Source: JAHEFU01 sp020440645 (GTDB taxonomy: Bacteria > 4484-113 > JAFGCY01). Taken from it: a stretch of DNA of 64,000 nucleotides. The notes beneath the pieces were generated by a model that did no database searches, was not told where the DNA came from, and saw only the letters and a program-made list of their open reading frames with translations. The position numbers were made by a program, and so were the translations under genes. The stretch spans positions 85,463 to 149,462 of the forward strand of contig JAGRNR010000003.1 of the NCBI GenBank assembly GCA_020440645.1, given 5' to 3'. Shown here piece by piece: positions 60,013 through 64,000 of this stretch. Each line of letters begins with the position of its first letter. Position 1 is the first letter of the stretch.

Positions 60013-60938
60013 TGTCAGCGACCAACATGGACATGCGCCTCTACGCCAGCCGCAAGCTGCGCAACTCGGTGATGATGACCCTGTGCGTCGCCGCCGCCGG
60101 TATCGGCCTGATGTGGCTGGCGCTGATCCTCGGCACACTGCTGTTCGAGGGCCTGACCGGCGTCGAGCTGAAGGTCTTCACCGAGATGACCCCGCCCCCG
60201 GGAGACTCCGGCGGCCTGTTGAACGCCATCGTCGGCAGCCTGTTCATGACCGTGCTCGGTACGCTGCTCGGTACGCCGATCGGCATCCTCGCCGGCACCT
60301 ACATGGCGGAGTACGGGCGCAACTCGAAGCTGACGATGTTCGTGCGCTTCATCAATGACATCCTGCTGAGTGCACCGAGCATCGTGATCGGACTGTTCGT
60401 CTACACGATCCTCGTGGCCCCGCACATTGAGTTTGCGATCCCAATGCCCGGCAACCTGTTCGGCGGCGCGATCGAGATCGAGCTCGGCGGGCACTTCTCC
60501 GGCCTGGCCGGTGCCGTCGCGCTGGCGATCATCGTGATCCCGGTCGTGGTGCGCACCACCGAGGACATGCTGAACCTGGTGCCGGTGCACCTGCGTGAGG
60601 CGGCCTCGGCACTCGGCATGCCGCGCTCTCTGGTGATCCGCCACGTGGCCTACCGCGCCGCGCGCGCCGGCATCATCACCGGCGTGCTGCTGGCCGTTGC
60701 CAGGATCAGCGGTGAGACCGCCCCGCTGCTGTTCACAGCGCTCAACAACCAGTTCTGGAGCCTGGAGCTGAACCACCCGCTGGCCAACCTGCCGGTGGTG
60801 ATCTTCCAGTACGCGATGAGTCCCTATGAGGAATGGCAGCGCCTGGCCTGGGTCGGCGCCCTGCTGATCACCACCGCAGTGCTGCTGCTGAGCATCATTG
60901 CCCGTACGCTCGGCACGCAAAGGAGCAAGAATGGATAG
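60012..60938 (+). CDS. pstA: phosphate ABC transporter permease PstA
   Basis: A 308-residue permease, partner of PstC. It has about six membrane helices, FINDILLSAPSIVIGLFVY, and the coupling loop LREAASALGMPRSLVIRHV. The second helix is preceded by EMTPPPGDSGGLLNAIVGSL, the usual PstA periplasmic loop. The ATG overlaps the pstC stop by one base, and the gene overlaps pstB by eight bases. Confidence 0.93.
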   Translation: MSATNMDMRLYASRKLRNSVMMTLCVAAAGIGLMWLALILGTLLFEGLTGVELKVFTEMTPPPGDSGGLLNAIVGSLFMTVLGTLLGTPIGILAGTYMAEYGRNSKLTMFVRFINDILLSAPSIVIGLFVYTILVAPHIEFAIPMPGNLFGGAIEIELGGHFSGLAGAVALAIIVIPVVVRTTEDMLNLVPVHLREAASALGMPRSLVIRHVAYRAARAGIITGVLLAVARISGETAPLLFTALNNQFWSLELNHPLANLPVVIFQYAMSPYEEWQRLAWVGALLITTAVLLLSIIARTLGTQRSKNG

Positions 60939-61812
60939 GATCAAGATGGAGTCCGCGGGCAGCGCCCCCGGACGTGATGAGCGCCCGAAGCTGCCGACGA
61001 TCAAGGCGGAGCTGATGGTGCGTGACAACAGTGGGGATGACAGCACGGCACAGGACCTGCACGAGAAGATGTCCCTGCGCAACCTGAACTTCTTCTATGG
61101 TGGCACGCAGGCCCTCTTCAACCTGAACCTGCCGCTCTATGACCGCCGCGTGACGGCCTTCATCGGCCCCTCCGGCTGCGGCAAGTCCACCATGCTGCGC
61201 GTGCTCAACCGGATGTACGACCTCTACCCCGGCCAGCGTGCCGAGGGCGAGGTGACGCTGGAGGGCGAGAGCATCCTGCGCCAGGGCCTCGACCTGAACC
61301 TGCTGCGTTCCCGCGTCGGCATGGTGTTCCAGAAGCCGACCCCCTTCCCGATGAGCATCTATGACAACATCGCCTTCGGCATCAAGCTCTACGAGAAGCT
61401 GCCCAAGAGCGAGATCGACGCCCGCGTCGAGGACTGCCTGCGCAAGAGCGCACTGTGGGAGGAGGTCAAGGACAAGCTGCAGGCCAACGGCATGAGCCTG
61501 TCCGGCGGCCAGCAGCAGCGCCTCTGCATCGCGCGCACTGTTGCCATCCGCCCCGAGGTCATCCTGCTCGACGAGCCCTGCTCCGCGCTGGACCCGATCA
61601 GCACCGCCGCGATCGAGGACCTGCTGCTCGAGCTGCGCAAGGACTACATGATCGTGATCGTGACCCATAACATGCAGCAGGCCGCCCGCGTGTCGGACTA
61701 CACCGCCTTCATGGTTCTCGGTAAACTTATCGAGTTCGGCGAGACCCAGCAGGTATTCACCCGTCCCAGCCAGAAGCAGACGGAAGAGTACGTCACCGGC
61801 CGCTTCGGCTGA
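60931..61812 (+). CDS. pstB: phosphate ABC transporter ATPase PstB
   Basis: A 293-residue ABC ATPase. Walker A is GPSGCGKST, the Q-loop follows in RVGMVFQKPTPFPMSIYDN, the signature is LSGGQQQRLCIAR and Walker B VILLDEPCSALDP, with the switch His in VIVTHNMQQAARV. The PTPFPMSIYDN stretch is specific for PstB. The N-terminus is about 40 residues longer than in most PstB proteins. ATG 60931 follows AAGGAGC within the end of pstA. Confidence 0.95.
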   Translation: MDRIKMESAGSAPGRDERPKLPTIKAELMVRDNSGDDSTAQDLHEKMSLRNLNFFYGGTQALFNLNLPLYDRRVTAFIGPSGCGKSTMLRVLNRMYDLYPGQRAEGEVTLEGESILRQGLDLNLLRSRVGMVFQKPTPFPMSIYDNIAFGIKLYEKLPKSEIDARVEDCLRKSALWEEVKDKLQANGMSLSGGQQQRLCIARTVAIRPEVILLDEPCSALDPISTAAIEDLLLELRKDYMIVIVTHNMQQAARVSDYTAFMVLGKLIEFGETQQVFTRPSQKQTEEYVTGRFG

Positions 61813-61836
61813 TCCGCTTTCCCCCGGGAGCAATTG

Positions 61837-62517
61837 ATGAACAGACACCTTACCCGCGACATGAGCTCCATCGAGCGCCACATCCTCGAGATCGGCGGCC
61901 TCGTGGAGATGAGCATCCAGAAGGCGATCGCCTCGCTGGCGAGCCAGCGCCCCGAACTGGCGCATGACGTGCTTGCGCTGGACCATGCGATCGATGACAT
62001 GGAAGTGGAAATCGAGGAGAACTGCCTGAAGCTCCTGGCCCTGCACCAGCCGGTGGCAACCGACCTGCGCTTCATCGTGGCCTCGATCAAGGTCAACAGC
62101 ACGCTGGAGCGGATGGGCGACCTGGCCTGCAACATCGCACGCAGCTCCATGCGTCTCGCGGAAATGCCCAACCCGATCCCGCGCCCGGAGCTGACGAGCA
62201 TGGCGGAGCAGGTGCGCTCGATGGTGGCGGATTGCCTGAAGGCGCTCGTCAACCTCGATGCCAACCTGGCGCGCGTGGTGATCGCGCGTGACGATGTGAT
62301 CGACGCCGCCAATGAGCGCATCATCAATGAACTGACCGCCAACCTGCTGGCGAACCCGCAGAACTCGCAGCAGAACATCGAGCTGATGATGTCCAGCCGC
62401 CACCTGGAACGCATCGCGGACCAGGCAACGAACATCGCCGAGGACGTGGTGTTCATGGTGGAGGGCGAGATCATCCGCCACCAGCACATCAAGCTCGAGG
62501 TCGTCAGCGACAACTGA
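61837..62517 (+). CDS. phoU: phosphate signalling protein PhoU
   Basis: A 226-residue all-helical protein with the two three-helix repeats of PhoU: ALDHAIDDMEVEIEENCLKL, TDLRFIVASIKVNSTLERMGDLACNIA and the second-half SRHLERIADQATNIAEDVVFMVEGE, where the (E/D)xxxD motifs bind metal. PhoU links the Pst transporter to PhoR and represses the regulon when phosphate is plentiful. ATG 61837 lies behind GGGAG; a TTG three bases upstream is less likely. It ends the operon. Confidence 0.93.
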   Translation: MNRHLTRDMSSIERHILEIGGLVEMSIQKAIASLASQRPELAHDVLALDHAIDDMEVEIEENCLKLLALHQPVATDLRFIVASIKVNSTLERMGDLACNIARSSMRLAEMPNPIPRPELTSMAEQVRSMVADCLKALVNLDANLARVVIARDDVIDAANERIINELTANLLANPQNSQQNIELMMSSRHLERIADQATNIAEDVVFMVEGEIIRHQHIKLEVVSDN

Positions 62518-62518
62518 C

Positions 62519-62710
62519 GGAGGTCTGGCGCAAGCCAGGCGCGGAGGTCTGGCGCAAGCCAGGCGCGGCGGTCGAGCGCCAGCTCGGCCCGGAGGCCAAG
62601 CTGTTAGCCTGGCAACGGATGGTGCCGCGATGCGGAGGCGAAGCCGTAGCTGCGCGGTCTCCGGAGTGTTGCTCTCAGAGCAACATGGCCCTGTAGCTCT
62701 GAGAGCTACA
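62519..62710 (+). repeat. cluster of short hairpin repeats after phoU
   Basis: Two identical 24-base units (62519-62542, 62543-62566) and a diverged third (62567-62590) stand in tandem. Each contains a five-pair hairpin: CTGGC-GCAA-GCCAG in the first two and CGAGC-GCCA-GCTCG in the third, so the stem is kept although its bases changed. Further perfect hairpins follow: GTTGCTC-TCA-GAGCAAC (62668-62684) and TGTAGCTC-TGA-GAGCTACA (62692-62710), then a pyrimidine-rich tract. A 17-base stretch (62627-62643) recurs at 49000-49016. The elements may serve as the 3' end of the pst operon and look like a dispersed intergenic repeat family. Confidence 0.75.
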
Positions 62711-62749
62711 CTCCCTCCAACCTCCCCACTCCAAGCTCCAACCTTCCCC

Positions 62750-63781
62750 TTACCGCCCGCCTTCCAGCTTTTCAACTTCCGCCTGCAGCTCCACCAGCAG
62801 CTTGCGCTCATCCGTATCACTCCTGCGATCCTCCGGTACCAGCGACCACAGTTCATCCACCTGCAGCAACAGCTCCGCGGCTTCCTCAATGTCCGCGGCA
62901 CTCGGTGCATCACTGCGCAGCAGGCAGCGCGCCAGGTTCAGCCGTGCTTCCACGTCGCCATCAGCGATCGCCAGCTCGTAGTGGTGGCGCGCCAGCTCAC
63001 GGTCCACTGCCACACCGTTGCCAAGTTCATGAATCTCGCCTATTTGCTTGTGCGCACTGAGCTCCCCCTCCTGCACCAGCTCGTCGAGGATCCTCAGTGC
63101 CTCAGTCACGTCATAGTTGGGGTAGTCCACATCCGCATATACCTCCGCCATCCCCAGCCTGCCGTAGATGCAGCCCTGCTGCGCGCTGATGCGGTACCAC
63201 TGCATGGCATCCGCCGGATCCCGCTCGACATGCTTCCCTTCCCGCAGCATGTAGCCATACAGCTGCAGGCCGGGCACGTAATGCGCCTGGGCCGCATTGC
63301 GGGCGGCGTTCCGGCAGTAATCGCTCCACTGCGGGTCATCACTGCCGCAGTACATCCATGCCAGCAGGAAGCTGGCCTCCACGTTGCCATTCTCCGACAG
63401 CTCGTACAGTACGGGATAGGACTCGTATAAGATCTCATCCGCCTCCGCCAGCTTGTTCGGCCCGTCGTCCGCACCAACCAGCAGGGTATACAGGTGCCCA
63501 CCGGCCAGCATGTCCCCCTGTTCGTAGCCCCGGCGCAGCATCTGCTCGGCCTGTTCCTCGTCAACCGGCTGGCCGATGCCGTAATGCATCCAGACCGCAT
63601 CCTCGCGCAGCTGCCAGTCTGAACTGTTCTGCAACTGCATTGCATCCTGCTGCTGCGGTGCCAGGATCAGGTTGGCAAGGCTGAACGTACCCTTCTGCTG
63701 TATCCACAGCAGCATGCCGATCACCACCAGCACAAGCACCAGCAGTGCCGAGCACATCCCGACGAATATCTTTCTGTCCAT
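62750..63781 (-). CDS. membrane-anchored Sel1-like repeat protein
   Basis: A 343-residue protein with one N-terminal membrane helix (SALLVLVLVVIGMLLWIQQ) and a helical solenoid. Recognisable Sel1/TPR units include AEQMLRRGYEQGDMLAGGHL, PADAMQWYRISAQQGCIYGRLGMAEVY and RELARHHYELAIADGDVEARLNLARCLL. Such repeats scaffold protein complexes; no partner is evident. ATG 63781 follows GGGGAG. The gene points toward the phoU hairpin cluster, which lies just beyond its stop. Confidence 0.75.
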   Translation of the reverse strand: MDRKIFVGMCSALLVLVLVVIGMLLWIQQKGTFSLANLILAPQQQDAMQLQNSSDWQLREDAVWMHYGIGQPVDEEQAEQMLRRGYEQGDMLAGGHLYTLLVGADDGPNKLAEADEILYESYPVLYELSENGNVEASFLLAWMYCGSDDPQWSDYCRNAARNAAQAHYVPGLQLYGYMLREGKHVERDPADAMQWYRISAQQGCIYGRLGMAEVYADVDYPNYDVTEALRILDELVQEGELSAHKQIGEIHELGNGVAVDRELARHHYELAIADGDVEARLNLARCLLRSDAPSAADIEEAAELLLQVDELWSLVPEDRRSDTDERKLLVELQAEVEKLEGGR

Positions 63782-63870
63782 GTTCCACTCCCCTTGGCGT
63801 CCCGTCCATCATAGTCCACAGTCCCCTGCCCCCTGCTTTCTGCCTACTACCTTCTGCCTACTGCCGGTAC

Positions 63871-63920
63871 AGGTTCAATACATAGGTAATGGTTTAGGTT
63901 CAGAACATAGGTAACGGTTT
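63871..63920 (+). repeat. tandem 25-base repeat at insertion-sequence end
   Basis: Two adjacent 25-base copies (63871-63895 and 63896-63920) differ at three positions; the core is ACATAGGTAA-GGTTT. They stand 32 bases before a transposase start and are likely subterminal transposase-binding sites of the element. The stretch 63820-63865 before them is pyrimidine-rich with an approximate 14-base repeat (TTCTGCCTACT). Confidence 0.6.
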
Positions 63921-63952
63921 CCCTGAGAATCACCCTTCGAGAGGAGGGTGCC

Positions 63953-64000
63953 ATGCCGTGGAAGGAGGCCGATGTAATGGACCTGAGAATGCAGTTCGTC
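63953..64000 (+). CDS. start of an IS481-like transposase (cut by window edge)
   Basis: ATG 63953 behind AGAGGAGGGTG opens a frame reading MPWKEADVMDLRMQFV up to the last base. The beginning MPWKE--VM--R--F is typical of IS481-family integrase-type transposases as I know them. Only 16 codons are visible, so the DDE domain, completeness and right end cannot be judged. Confidence 0.6.
   Translation, partial: MPWKEADVMDLRMQFV

Overview
The window is high-G+C bacterial DNA with dense, mostly short-leader genes. GTG and TTG starts are common, and most starts have a clear GGAGG or GGGGAG ribosome site. Many secreted proteins carry lipoprotein signal peptides. There is a BtuF-type binding protein, an Rrf2 regulator, multiheme cytochromes and a complete PhoBR-Pst system. 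This fits a diderm, respiring bacterium, probably from a poorly sampled lineage. Nothing here (one tRNA, no rRNA) fixes the phylum. No CRISPR array or prophage was seen. The only mobile-element signal is the start of an IS481-like transposase at the right edge.

Layout. 1-8.2 kb: a response regulator cut by the left edge, an M3-like metallopeptidase, a DUF393 protein, a 12-heme membrane-anchored cytochrome c, an Rrf2 regulator with a Cys-rich tail, tRNA-Asn, an ACT-domain malic enzyme and a diheme cytochrome c lipoprotein. 8.4-27 kb: five very large lipoproteins, three of them papain-type (C1A) proteases with FN3/PKD-like modules and propellers and two of them PQQ-like propeller proteins, with a family-2 glycosyltransferase gene between them. 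A sixth family member lies at 34.5 kb. All six begin with the same module after the lipobox, which I cannot assign to a named domain. 27.1-34.5 kb: a CPBP protease gene, then a tightly overlapping carotenoid operon (phytoene synthase-like, two desaturase-like enzymes, an alpha/beta hydrolase, a glycosyltransferase, a CruF-like membrane protein). 36-48.9 kb: a HerA-like ATPase, a CheY-like protein, a small HTH protein, a CPD photolyase, a DUF1003 protein, a predicted cobalamin-salvage pair (BtuF-like plus DUF71), a FAS1 lipoprotein and a BtrH-like protein. 49.3-62.5 kb: a large secreted phosphatase-like lipoprotein followed by phoB-phoR, two tandem pstS genes, pstC, pstA, pstB and phoU. 62.5-64 kb: a cluster of hairpin repeats, a Sel1-repeat protein and the edge of an insertion sequence.

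Two regulatory patterns emerged from reading the intergenic DNA. (1) The element CCATACTTTC occurs five times (four exact, one with one change), always between genes and always pointing at a start codon: the carotenoid operon, the photolyase, the Rrf2 gene and two tiny ORFs. The carotenoid and photolyase copies share 17 identical bases. (2) A Pho box made of three 11-bp units (TTCAC-N6, TTCAY-N6, CACAY-N6), followed four bases later by a TAnnAT-like -10, lies before the large phosphatase gene and both pstS genes, with a variant before pstC. It predicts a phosphate regulon and places the phosphatase in it.
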